Shown here: in pieces, positions 18,113-26,892 of the stretch
How positions within the stretch are numbered: the stretch's first letter is position 1
Layout: every line of letters starts with the position of its first letter
Assembly (NCBI RefSeq): GCF_030012215.1
Contig: NZ_JASCXX010000012.1
Location: forward strand, 105,792 to 169,791
DNA from: Anaerobaca lacustris
Lineage (GTDB): Bacteria > Planctomycetota > Phycisphaerae > Sedimentisphaerales > Anaerobacaceae
Reading direction: 5' to 3'
DNA: 64,000 bases
Notes under the pieces: model-generated
Told to the model about the DNA's origin: nothing
Database searches by the model: none
Seen by the model: the letters and a program-made list of their open reading frames with translations, nothing else
Position numbers and translations under genes: made by a program

Positions 18113-19200
18113 GTGAAGTGAGGATCGCCTGCGTCGGCGACATCATGTGCGGAGAGTGGTTCTCCAAGGTGGGGTGGGGAGTCTCCACCGCCTTGAAGAA
18201 ACACGGTCGCGCGTTCCTCGCGCAGGACGTGGCCGATGTGCTCCGATCCCACGATCTGGTTCTTGGAAACATCGAATGTGTTCTGTCGGAGGTGGGGCGC
18301 CGGGAGAATTCCTTGCGGTCTCTGCACATGCGAGGCCGTTCGGAGTCGGCGCGATTGCTGGCGGATTGGGGGATCACGCTGGGGCACGTTGCCAACAATC
18401 ATATCCTGGAGCATGGGGTGGAGGCGGCCCGCGACACGGTTCGTCATCTGGAAGCCGCCGGCATCCGTGCGGTCGGAGCCGGGCGGGACAATCAGTTTGA
18501 CAAGACCCTCACCGCCGTGCCGATCGAAACGGGACCGTCCGTTCTCTCCGTGATCGGCGTGTGTTTCCACCCGGGCGAGTACGCTCATTGTCCGGGCACG
18601 CTCGAACAGTTGACGGAGACGGTCCGACAGGAGAAGGAGAAAGGACGCGTGGTCCTGGTCTCCGTGCATTGGGGCGATGAACTCATCGACCGCCCGAGTC
18701 TCTGGCAGCGATGGGCGGCGAGGCAGCTCGTGCAAGCGGGCGCCAAGATGGTCATTGGCCATCATGCGCACGTTTTTCAAGGCGTCGAGACCATCGACGA
18801 TTCACTTGTCGCTTATAGCACGGGCAACTTCATATTCGACTGTTGTTCCCGCCATCTGTTGTGGACGGCTATCCTGAGCATTACGCTGCAGGAGGGAGTC
18901 ATCACCGGGTGGGAGACGATTCCCGTTACGATCGAGTCCGACTACCGGCCGATGTTGGCGACGGGATCGAAGAAGGCATTCATTCATGAGGAAATCGCCA
19001 GGCGATGTACGCTGATGGGGTTGCACACCGACGACACCGAAGACTATGAACGTGCCTATCGGTCTGAGGTGGAATCCCTTGAAATGGCGGATCGGAAATG
19101 CATATGGGCCTACATCTTCAAGAACTGGTTCCGCTATCGCCCGGTTCTCTGGCCTCAACTGATTCTGAGACCCATCCTGCGACGGCTTGGAAGGTGGTAG
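18109..19200 (+). CDS. CapA-family metallophosphoesterase-like protein
   Basis: A 363-residue protein with the CapA/PGA_cap layout: ACVGDIMCGEW at the N-terminus, LVLGNIECVLSE, VANNHILEHGVEAARDT, VHWGDEL and IGHHAHVFQGVE, then YSTGNFIFD. These supply the Asp, Asn and His metal ligands of a calcineurin-like fold. CapA proteins take part in poly-gamma-glutamate capsule and polysaccharide loci, with undefined chemistry. This one has no signal peptide or membrane anchor, unlike many CapA proteins. It is translationally coupled to the gene before it. An amide-linked substituent, as suggested by the upstream CEOS/CapK/ATP-grasp genes, would fit. Confidence 0.82.
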   Translation: MSEVRIACVGDIMCGEWFSKVGWGVSTALKKHGRAFLAQDVADVLRSHDLVLGNIECVLSEVGRRENSLRSLHMRGRSESARLLADWGITLGHVANNHILEHGVEAARDTVRHLEAAGIRAVGAGRDNQFDKTLTAVPIETGPSVLSVIGVCFHPGEYAHCPGTLEQLTETVRQEKEKGRVVLVSVHWGDELIDRPSLWQRWAARQLVQAGAKMVIGHHAHVFQGVETIDDSLVAYSTGNFIFDCCSRHLLWTAILSITLQEGVITGWETIPVTIESDYRPMLATGSKKAFIHEEIARRCTLMGLHTDDTEDYERAYRSEVESLEMADRKCIWAYIFKNWFRYRPVLWPQLILRPILRRLGRW

Positions 19201-19201
19201 A

Positions 19202-19663
19202 ATGCAAGACGGACTGAAGGTGTGCCTGGTGGCGTCGGCCGGCGGGCACCTGAGTCAACTGCTCAAGATCGCCGGCGCCTGGTCCGGGCATGCGGTCTGC
19301 TGGATCACGACCACGGATGTGGTTCGCGCTTCTCTCGGCGACGAGGGGAACGTACACGTCGTCGGCGAGTGCAACCGTCAGCACCCCTTGCGCGTCCTCG
19401 CGGTGTTCATGCGGTGCATGCGGATCCTGCGCAAGGAAAGGCCGGACGTGGTGATCAGCACGGGAGCGGCCCCGGGCTGCATGGCCGTGGTTCTCGGGCA
19501 TCTGGGGGGCGCCAAAGTGATCTGGCTCGACAGCATCACCAACGTCAATCGCCTGTCGCTCTCCGGCCGCCTGGTTCGGCCGTTTGCCGATCTGTTTCTT
19601 GTCCAATGGCCGCAACTGGCCCGCAGGTATCGTGGTGTGGAATACGTCGGAGCGGTGATATGA
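19202..19663 (+). CDS. pssD: PssD-like glycosyltransferase subunit (ALG14-like)
   Basis: The 153-residue protein is the N-terminal half of a split GT28-type transferase. It has VCLVASAGGHLSQLL, PDVVISTGAAPG and KVIWLDSITNVNRLSLSGRLV, matching PssD/Cps14F/ALG14, which recruits the catalytic partner to the membrane and binds the acceptor lipid. It overlaps the next gene by ATGA. In known systems the two halves work as a heterodimer. The chosen ATG at 19202 follows two bases after the CapA stop, with GGAAGGTGG as ribosome site. Confidence 0.85.
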   Translation: MQDGLKVCLVASAGGHLSQLLKIAGAWSGHAVCWITTTDVVRASLGDEGNVHVVGECNRQHPLRVLAVFMRCMRILRKERPDVVISTGAAPGCMAVVLGHLGGAKVIWLDSITNVNRLSLSGRLVRPFADLFLVQWPQLARRYRGVEYVGAVI

Positions 19664-20148
19664 TCTTCCTGACCGTCGGAACGCAGTTTCCCTTCGACCG
19701 CCTCGTCCAGGCCGTCGACGAGTTCTTCGATGAGTACGACCTCGACGACGAAATCTATGCCCAGATCGGAAGCAGCGCCTACAGGCCGCGCCACTTTGAG
19801 GCGGTTCCCACATTGGACAAAGAGGCGTTCGATCGGCGATTCAGGGAGGCCAACGCCATCATCGGCCATGCGGGAATGGGGACGATCATGCTGGCGTTCG
19901 ATTGCGGAAAGCCCCTCCTGGCGATGCCCCGACGAAAGAAGTACGGGGAAGTTGTCAACGATCATCAGGTGGCGCTAGCCGATGAGTTCGAGGCCCTCGG
20001 CCATATCCTGGTCGCGCACAACGCGAGTGAGCTGTCGGCCAAGCTGACGCGGCTGAAGTCTTTCGCTCCCCAGCGTCGTGTGGCCAGCCCCGAGGCCGTG
20101 GCCGAGCGCATTCGCTGTTTCGTCAAGTCGATCGATCGACGCAAATGA
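19660..20148 (+). CDS. pssE: PssE-like glycosyltransferase subunit (ALG13-like)
   Basis: This 162-residue protein starts with MIFLTVGTQFPFDRLVQAVD and contains REANAIIGHAGMGTIMLAFDCGKPLLAMPRRKKYGEVVNDHQ (quoted here as a region, residues about 62-105). This is the nucleotide-sugar-binding half of GT28 enzymes as in PssE/Cps14G/ALG13. It overlaps the pssD-like gene by four bases, as expected of an obligate pair. The longer in-frame extension upstream overlaps pssD entirely and is rejected. Confidence 0.85.
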   Translation: MIFLTVGTQFPFDRLVQAVDEFFDEYDLDDEIYAQIGSSAYRPRHFEAVPTLDKEAFDRRFREANAIIGHAGMGTIMLAFDCGKPLLAMPRRKKYGEVVNDHQVALADEFEALGHILVAHNASELSAKLTRLKSFAPQRRVASPEAVAERIRCFVKSIDRRK

Positions 20149-20707
20149 CATGAGGCATCGGGCGCGGATCGCGCTGGCATGCTGGGTGTTTCTCCAGCCG
20201 TAGCCGCTGCGACAGGTTCATTTCGGCGACGCAAACGTCGATGTTTCCAATGCCGGTGGCAGGGGGCTGTGCCCGATAGTATGGTCCGGGCCGAGGTGCC
20301 GGGCCGGTGATATCGGACGTTTGCCATGGGTGCGGAGACGCCTGAAAACTGCTCTTGCCGCGCCGGAATTGGCTGGATATGCGCTCGGCTGTGTGATAAC
20401 ATATGGCAGGAGAGTGTTGGAAAGGCCGTTGTTTCCGAGTTGTGACGCAATGAACAGAATGGGACACCGGGGGGGGCTGTGATGAGTGGTAACGCACCGA
20501 ACCTGTGCGCGAACGTGGGGGGATGAGATCACACGCGAGTGTCGACGCGTCCGCGCCTCTCCCCAGCCGTCCGTGCCGTGGGCATGGTGGGGCATGAATG
20601 GAGCGATGGCCGACCCGGCAGGCCGGGCTTCGGGGACACGAAATACGGATGTCTCTTTCCGAACTCGCATTCGGCGCAGGGCGGGCGTCAGGACGAGACC
20701 TGGATCG
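20149..20707. other. Intergenic region before the exosortase fusion gene
   Basis: This 559-bp gap splits the glycosyltransferase block from the assembly block. The frame of the downstream gene is open back to 20486, but its upstream part has arginine-rich, shadow-like composition and several possible starts. No clear promoter with both elements, terminator or RNA gene was found. Confidence 0.5.
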
Positions 20708-22699
20708 ATGGAAGAAAACCTTCTGTTAGAGAAGCTGGATATTCGGACCGTCGTTCTCGTCGGCCGACAGGATTTCGGACGTTGTCCGCTGGGGACCCGT
20801 CTGCCTGCGGCGCTGTGGCCGATTGCGGGCAAGCCCGCCCTTGAGCGGCTGCTCGACCACTTGGCGGACGAAGGCATTCGTAGCGCGGTCGTCTGTTGCG
20901 AAAGCGACGTCTCCGCGTATGTCGAGCCGGTCTGCCGTGGCGGACGCCTGGAGGTGGCCGTGGTGACCGAGGACCTGACCGGGGGCACGGCCGGCTGTCT
21001 TCGCGATGCGGTAGGGTCCGATCCCGGCGATCTGATCGTGGTGTTCTCCGGCGGGATCGCATTGCCGCCTCCGCTGCGGAGTTTGGTCGAATCCCATTGC
21101 GCCGATGGTTCGGATATGACGGTCGCGTTCAATCCGGGGCGGCTCGATGCGTCGGCGCCGGGATCGCCTGCCGAAATCTACTTGTGCAAGCCTGATGTCC
21201 TGCGTCTGATTCCCGCAGGCGGTTATTCGGATATCAAGGAAGGACTGATCCCTTCGATTCTTCGCGCCGGAGGGGTGGTCCGGCCGGTCGTTCTACCGAG
21301 GGATGTGGGAAGCTTTCACGACCGAGCGGGCTACCTGCACGCCGTGTCGATGCACCTGGCCCAAAACGTGGGATGTGCGGATGATCCGATGGGATGCGAG
21401 GGCTCACCGATCGCATCCCAAGGGTCGATTCATCCGTCGGCAAGGGTTTTCGGGGCGGTGGAGATCGGTGAAGATGCCGAGATTGCCCAAGGGGCGGTCG
21501 TGGTCGGCCCGGCGGTGATCGGGCCACGGGCCGTGGTCGGTCGAGACAGTGTCGTCGTCAGGAGCGTGCTCTGGGACGCGGCACAAACAGGCCATCGGTG
21601 TGAACTCTTCGAATCCGTTCTGGACGGCGGCGCCGTGCTGCCCGACCGGGCCGTGGTTCGCGAGCGGACGGTCGTTTCCGAGCGGCCGAATGGTTCAGCG
21701 GGGCAGGGCCCGGCACACCGCCGGGACGCCTGGAGACGTATGGGAGAACGCATTTCCGAACGTGTGGAATCGGTGACGAATGGGTTGCCTGCCTGGGCCA
21801 GGCTGTCGGCCAAAGAGATGGGATATCTTGCCGGAGGGGCGGCCATCCTTGCGGCGCTGCTGTGGTCGTATTGGCCCACGTTTGTCGATCTCTACGGAAT
21901 CTGGCGCAGGAACGATGAATACTCCGCGGGTCTGCTCGTTCCTGTTCTCGCCGCGTATATCATCTGGTCGTGGCGCCGGGACCTTGAACGGGTGCCCGTC
22001 CGGCCGGCTGTCGTGGCCGGAATCATCGTTTTCGTGATGGCCCAGGTGATCCGGGGTCTGGGGCTGTTTCTGATGTTCCGTTCGGCCGAGAGGCTTTCGA
22101 TCATCCTGTCGGTTGTGGCGATCACGCTGCTGCTTCTGGGGTGGGCCTTTCTTCGAAAGCTCGCCCCGGCATGGCTGTTCCTGTGCCTGATGCTCCCGTG
22201 GCCGAACCGCGCCCAGGCGGCGTTGGCCCTGCCTCTGCAACGCTGGGCGACCACGTCGGCGGTGTTCTGTCTGGAGCTGGTCGGATACGAAGTGGGCAGG
22301 GACGGCAACATCATCACGATTGGGGATACGACCGTGGCGGTAGCCGAGGCCTGCAACGGCCTCCGGATGATTACGGCCTTCATCGTCATCAGCGCGTTGG
22401 TGGTGCTTCTGGTCCGGCGGCCCTGGTGGGAGAAACTCCTCGTTCTGCTTTCCAGCCTGCCGATCGCCTTGCTGTGCAACACGCTGCGGCTCACGGCGAC
22501 TGCAGTCGCATTCATGTATTTCAAGGGCGAACACGTGGAAAAGGCGTTCCACGATTTCGGCGGATACGCCATGATGCCTCTGGCCTTGGCGATGGTGGTT
22601 GGGGAATTGTGGTTTCTGAGGCGGCTGACCACGCCACCGTCCGTCGTGTCGCCGACGGTCATCGCTCGGCGAGAACCGCGACAGATGCCGCAGTCGTGA
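20708..22699 (+). CDS. Exosortase with N-terminal nucleotidyltransferase-like and left-handed beta-helix domains
   Basis: This protein of about 663 residues is a fusion. Residues about 10-235 look like a sugar-phosphate nucleotidyltransferase (LGTRLPAALWPIAGKPALE, GGTAGCLRDAVG, SDIKEGLIPSIL), but the PK motif and the catalytic metal Asp position (VVFSGGIAL, normally NGD) appear lost. Residues about 240-310 are hexapeptide repeats (IHPSARVFGAVEIGEDAEIAQ and following). From about 365 comes a full exosortase: eight or so membrane segments with the protease-like triad regions AEACNGLR (Cys549), NTLRLT (Arg594) and AFHDFGGY (His615). Exosortases cleave PEP-CTERM sorting tails at the inner membrane. 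Such an N-terminal module is not part of standard exosortases. ATG 20708 is chosen by where homology starts; earlier in-frame starts exist. Confidence 0.85.
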   Translation: MEENLLLEKLDIRTVVLVGRQDFGRCPLGTRLPAALWPIAGKPALERLLDHLADEGIRSAVVCCESDVSAYVEPVCRGGRLEVAVVTEDLTGGTAGCLRDAVGSDPGDLIVVFSGGIALPPPLRSLVESHCADGSDMTVAFNPGRLDASAPGSPAEIYLCKPDVLRLIPAGGYSDIKEGLIPSILRAGGVVRPVVLPRDVGSFHDRAGYLHAVSMHLAQNVGCADDPMGCEGSPIASQGSIHPSARVFGAVEIGEDAEIAQGAVVVGPAVIGPRAVVGRDSVVVRSVLWDAAQTGHRCELFESVLDGGAVLPDRAVVRERTVVSERPNGSAGQGPAHRRDAWRRMGERISERVESVTNGLPAWARLSAKEMGYLAGGAAILAALLWSYWPTFVDLYGIWRRNDEYSAGLLVPVLAAYIIWSWRRDLERVPVRPAVVAGIIVFVMAQVIRGLGLFLMFRSAERLSIILSVVAITLLLLGWAFLRKLAPAWLFLCLMLPWPNRAQAALALPLQRWATTSAVFCLELVGYEVGRDGNIITIGDTTVAVAEACNGLRMITAFIVISALVVLLVRRPWWEKLLVLLSSLPIALLCNTLRLTATAVAFMYFKGEHVEKAFHDFGGYAMMPLALAMVVGELWFLRRLTTPPSVVSPTVIARREPRQMPQS

Positions 22700-22715
22700 C
22701 ACTGGAGATGGTGCA

Positions 22716-25022
22716 ATGAACAATCTGGAGAAGTACCTGGATCAGGTGATCGAACAGAGACCGGCCGGCCACGAGACGCCGTTGCTGTTGGACTCCGAGC
22801 CGGATTCGGAATCGAGTCCGAACGTGCTGCGCGGCGTGCTGCGGCGGTGGTACATTGTTCTGGCCGTGGCCGTGGTCATCGGTGCGGCGGGTCTGCCGGC
22901 CGTCTGGTTCCTCGTGGAGCCTCTCCATACCGTGCGAGGCGCCGTACGGGTGGCGCCGGTGATCGAGAGCGTTCTGACCGGTGAGGGCGAGGGCCGGGGG
23001 GGCGCAGGGTACCGCGATCTGGTCAACACCCAGGTCACCGTCCTGACCAGTGGTCCGGTCCTTCAGCGGATCGCCGACGACCTGGCGTCCCGCAACCTGC
23101 GTCTGTTCAGCGGCGAGCCTCAGACCCCCTTGGCCAAGCTGCGGGCCCGATTCGCACCGAAGACCGCCAGGCCCGACCCGGCGGTTGTGCTCAAGCGCGC
23201 GGTGGCCAGTGGAGCGATTTCCGCCGGTCACATCCCGCAGACCGAACTGGTGGCCGTGACAATGAAGGCGGTCGACGCCGCAGAAGCCATCCAGGTCGTC
23301 AACGCCTTCCTCACCCACTATCAGAACAAGTACGGCGCCGATTCCATCGAGGCCGAGAACGCGAGGCTGCGCGTTCTGACGGCCAAGCAGGCGCAGTTGC
23401 TGGCAAGCATCACCACGCAGAGAGAGGAGATCCGCAGGCTGGCCGACGAATTCGGGACGACGGTGTTGGACACGCGGCACGACATGGAAGTGCAGACACA
23501 GAACACGCTGCGGGCCCAATGGATCGCGCTGGAAACCCGCCGGATCCGCCTCGAAACCAGCATCGCCGTGTTGGCGGAGGCGGCAACGGACGTCAACATG
23601 CCTCCGGAACAGATTGTCGCGGCCCGCAAGGAGTATGTCAACTCCGATCCCGAGTTCCAGCAGTTGTCGCAGGCGGTCGTGCAGATGAAGCGCGAGCTGC
23701 TCGTGGCCCGACAGAACTACCGACCGGAGAACCCGGCCCTCACGAAGCAGGAAGAGTTGCTCATACGGTTCGAGCAGGCGACGGAGGACAGGCGAAAGGT
23801 CCTGGAGGAGGAATTCGATGCAGGGCTTCAGGAACGACTGAACATGGTCGCGCAGCAACGGCTCAAGAATGTGCAGTTGGAGTTGCAGGAGCTGATTGCC
23901 TACCAGGAGAAGCTTCGCGCCGAGCTCAAGGACCAGGATACGAGGACACAGAAGGTCGGCCAGACGAATCTGGACATTCAGAGCCTCCAGTTCCGGCTGT
24001 CCCTGGATCAGGAGTTGTACGACCAGGTGACTCGGCAGATTCGACTGATGGAAATGGAAGGCCAGGGGCGTCCTCGGATCACCCCCTCCTATTCGGCGTA
24101 TGTGGTCCAGACGGAGGATCGCCGGCCCAAGCTGGCGGGGGCTGTGCTCTTTGCGGGCTTGGCGGCCGGATTCGGTTTGGCCTTCCTCCGCAACAAGGCG
24201 GACAAGACGCTCCAGACTCCGGAGGACATGACGCGGTATCTCGGACTGCCCGTGCTTGGAACGACGACGAGTTCGCACACGATCAAACCGGCGCAGTTTG
24301 CCGAGCAGATCGCCAGCGACTATCAGACGATTCGCACCAACCTCGGCTTGCTCGCGAACGGCGGGATCCCGCACAAGCTGGCGGTTTGCAGCCCGCGCGC
24401 GCGGGAAGGCAAGACCACCTTCGCCGTCAATCTGGCGACGAGCCTGGCCAAATCGGGCAAGAAGGTGCTGTTGATCGACGGGGACCTGCGCAAGCCCGAC
24501 GTCCGGTATATGCTGAACGTGCCGAACGGCTCCGGCGGGACCCAGGACGTGCTTCTCGGAGAGGACCCGAGCAAGGCCGTGTGCACCGTGCCGAGCAGCG
24601 GCTTGCACGTGCTGGCCGCCAGTTCTCGCTGCCTGGCCGACGCCTACGAGCTGCTGGCCTCGTCCACTGCGGCCCAGCAGATCGAGAAGATGAGCCGGGA
24701 ATACGACCACGTGATTGTGGATACCCCGCCGGTGCTGGCCTTCCCGGACGCCATGGTTTGGGCCAAGCTCACCGATGCGGTGATCCTGGTGGGCTTCGCC
24801 GGCCAGACGACCGCCCCGGACCTGGCCGAGACCAAGGAGAGGTTCGCTCGCATTCGGGCCCACGTGGTCGGTGCGATTCTCAGCAACGTCCGAGCCGAAC
24901 AGGGTCTGTGTCGTTACGATTACGGCTATCGGATTCGCAGCGCGCCGCCCATGCGCCAGTCGGCCAAGCAGAAGAAACTGCTGCTCTCGATCCAGGGCCG
25001 CGACGAGCAACCGAAGGAATAG
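22716..25022 (+). CDS. Wzc-type chain-length protein/tyrosine autokinase
   Basis: A 768-residue inner-membrane protein with both parts of a Wzc/BY-kinase. The N-terminus has a Wzz domain with membrane segments at about 45-67 and 473-492, enclosing a long coiled-coil periplasmic region. The cytoplasmic kinase starts near 508 and has Walker A SPRAREGKTTFAVNLA (about 558-573), Walker A' LLIDGDLRKP (about 585) and Walker B HVIVDTPP (about 665). The C-terminus has a short tyrosine group (YDYGYR). It controls chain length and export with a Wza-type outer-membrane partner, probably the one at 36579-37346. It lies between the two fusion genes, 16 bp after the exosortase. Confidence 0.9.
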   Translation: MNNLEKYLDQVIEQRPAGHETPLLLDSEPDSESSPNVLRGVLRRWYIVLAVAVVIGAAGLPAVWFLVEPLHTVRGAVRVAPVIESVLTGEGEGRGGAGYRDLVNTQVTVLTSGPVLQRIADDLASRNLRLFSGEPQTPLAKLRARFAPKTARPDPAVVLKRAVASGAISAGHIPQTELVAVTMKAVDAAEAIQVVNAFLTHYQNKYGADSIEAENARLRVLTAKQAQLLASITTQREEIRRLADEFGTTVLDTRHDMEVQTQNTLRAQWIALETRRIRLETSIAVLAEAATDVNMPPEQIVAARKEYVNSDPEFQQLSQAVVQMKRELLVARQNYRPENPALTKQEELLIRFEQATEDRRKVLEEEFDAGLQERLNMVAQQRLKNVQLELQELIAYQEKLRAELKDQDTRTQKVGQTNLDIQSLQFRLSLDQELYDQVTRQIRLMEMEGQGRPRITPSYSAYVVQTEDRRPKLAGAVLFAGLAAGFGLAFLRNKADKTLQTPEDMTRYLGLPVLGTTTSSHTIKPAQFAEQIASDYQTIRTNLGLLANGGIPHKLAVCSPRAREGKTTFAVNLATSLAKSGKKVLLIDGDLRKPDVRYMLNVPNGSGGTQDVLLGEDPSKAVCTVPSSGLHVLAASSRCLADAYELLASSTAAQQIEKMSREYDHVIVDTPPVLAFPDAMVWAKLTDAVILVGFAGQTTAPDLAETKERFARIRAHVVGAILSNVRAEQGLCRYDYGYRIRSAPPMRQSAKQKKLLLSIQGRDEQPKE

Positions 25023-25081
25023 AACGATCCTGACGACGTGTCCAATCTCTCCTCGCTGTCGATCCAGGGCTTGAATTCGCG

Positions 25082-26797
25082 ATGAGGCTGACGGTAATCC
25101 GAGACGAGACCAATGGCGTATCGCCGCCCGATGCGGGCGTGCTTCGGTCTGCATTGTCCATGCGCCCGCTGTCGGACGTGATCCTGAGCGGGGCGATTCA
25201 CCTGTGCGACGGGACGGATGGGAGCGGCGGTTTCTTTGCACTGGCAGGGGCCAGCACGCCGGGCGAGATGGTCTGGGACCTTCCCGCATCGTGGCCGTGC
25301 GATCCGATCTCCGATCTCGCACCGGGGCCCGTCCGCATCACCAGGAACGGGTCCGGCGTCGAGCCGTTGGGCAACATCCGCCTGCATCCGTGGGTCATCA
25401 TCTCCGACGGACGTTTTGTGGCCCGCGTCAGCGACCGTCTCTCGGTGCTGTTTGCCGAAACGTCGGCCGATGCGATGGCCGTCACGGCCGACCCTGGATT
25501 GCTGGCCTATCGCGAGCGCATTCGCCTGACCGAAAAAGGGGAGCTTGTCGGGTACCGGCGGCTCTACCGGGACTCCATCGAACCGATGCCCATGCCGGCC
25601 GACTGGCCTCATCATTTCGTCATTCGGTCGGAGCGTTTCGAGGCTGTCCTGGGGGACGGCCTGCCCCGCGGGTTCGATGAAATGGTCCAGCGGTGTCGAT
25701 CGTGCGGCATGAAGGTGGAGGCTGTTTCCGTCGCCGGCCTGGCGATCGATCTGGCGTCGCCGGAAGGGCTCCTGATGCTTTCCGATGCGGTGCTGACGCA
25801 TTGTCCGCCCCAGGCAGCGGTCCTGGAGGCGTCGCTCGGCCGGCAGGTGTACGTCTGCGGTGGGGACCGGAAGGTCTCCGACCGTGCGCGATTCGTCGGT
25901 CCTGTGCTGCTCGGAAGCGGCGTATGCGTCGAGCCCGACGCCGTGGTGGTCGGCCCGACGGTTCTGTGCGACGGTTGCACGGTGCGGCGAGGCGCCCTGG
26001 TCGATTCATCGATTCTGGGGACGCAAGCCGTGGTCCAGTCCGATGACCGGCTCGATCGCTCTGTCGTCATGGGGGCCAACGGCGAACCCTCTGCTCCACG
26101 CGTCTATTCTTCGCGAACGGTCCGGCCATGGGCCAAACCGGCCTGGTCGCAACGGCACAGCGCGTTCCGGACGTGGCCGCGATTCTCGTACCCGGGCTGC
26201 TTCAAGCGAATGGCGGACGTCCTCATCGCGATTTTCGTTCTGGTCCTGTTTGCGCCCATCGCGCCGTTCATCGCCCTGGCCATCAAGATCAACTCGCCGG
26301 GCCCGGTGTTCTACCGCGACAGGCGTCAAGGGCTTCACGGACGCCTGTTCGGTTGCGTCAAGTTCCGGACCATGCGCGTCGGGGCGGCCGAGATTCAGGA
26401 CAAGCTGCGCTTCGTCAGCGAAGTGGACGGGCCCCAGTTCAAGATGGCCGACGATCCGCGAATCAGCACGGTCGGCCACTTCCTGAGGGAAACGTACCTC
26501 GATGAGATTCCGCAGTTCTTCAACGTCCTGTGCGGGCAGATGAGTGTCGTCGGACCCAGGCCGTCTCCGGAGACGGAAAACACCCTGTGTCCTTCCTGGC
26601 GCGACGCCAGGCTCTCGGTGCGTCCCGGCATTACGGGACTCTGGCAGGTCTTTCGGACGCGCGAGCCCTTCAAAGATTTCCAGGAATGGATTTACTACGA
26701 CACCAAATACGTGCAGGAACTCTCGCCGCGAATGGATTTGTGGGTGTGCTGGTGCACCTTCCGCAAGATGGTGGGCAACTTCATCCGTCAGTTCTGA
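25082..26797 (+). CDS. Initiating sugar-phosphate transferase fused to hexapeptide/nucleotidyltransferase-like region
   Basis: 571 residues. The C-terminal 200 are a polyprenyl-phosphate hexose-1-phosphate transferase of the WbaP/WcaJ/PglC superfamily. They contain a membrane hairpin (about 377-405), RRQGLHGRLFGCVKFRTM, the catalytic Asp-Glu pair in LDEIPQFFNV (about 473-474), MSVVGPRPSPETE and RPGITGLWQV. The N-terminal 370 residues are unusual. They seem to be a very degraded nucleotidyltransferase-like domain, followed by left-handed beta-helix turns (ARFVGPVLLGSGVCVEPDAVV, then GPTVLCDGCTVRRGALVDSS). By family it loads the first sugar phosphate onto undecaprenyl phosphate. Topologically this matches the exosortase fusion two genes upstream. 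Confidence 0.82.
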   Translation: MRLTVIRDETNGVSPPDAGVLRSALSMRPLSDVILSGAIHLCDGTDGSGGFFALAGASTPGEMVWDLPASWPCDPISDLAPGPVRITRNGSGVEPLGNIRLHPWVIISDGRFVARVSDRLSVLFAETSADAMAVTADPGLLAYRERIRLTEKGELVGYRRLYRDSIEPMPMPADWPHHFVIRSERFEAVLGDGLPRGFDEMVQRCRSCGMKVEAVSVAGLAIDLASPEGLLMLSDAVLTHCPPQAAVLEASLGRQVYVCGGDRKVSDRARFVGPVLLGSGVCVEPDAVVVGPTVLCDGCTVRRGALVDSSILGTQAVVQSDDRLDRSVVMGANGEPSAPRVYSSRTVRPWAKPAWSQRHSAFRTWPRFSYPGCFKRMADVLIAIFVLVLFAPIAPFIALAIKINSPGPVFYRDRRQGLHGRLFGCVKFRTMRVGAAEIQDKLRFVSEVDGPQFKMADDPRISTVGHFLRETYLDEIPQFFNVLCGQMSVVGPRPSPETENTLCPSWRDARLSVRPGITGLWQVFRTREPFKDFQEWIYYDTKYVQELSPRMDLWVCWCTFRKMVGNFIRQF

Positions 26798-26892
26798 TCG
26801 CGCGACGGTCTTGCGGACGGCCTCCACGGAAGCGCCGCGCGAATGCCGCGGCCGACCTGAGTCACATGGATTGAGTAGAAAGGGGATCTCCG

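Noticed and set aside
22659..25322. An 887-codon minus-strand open frame
   Set aside because: It is antisense to the Wzc-type kinase, which has Walker motifs. No recognisable protein features.
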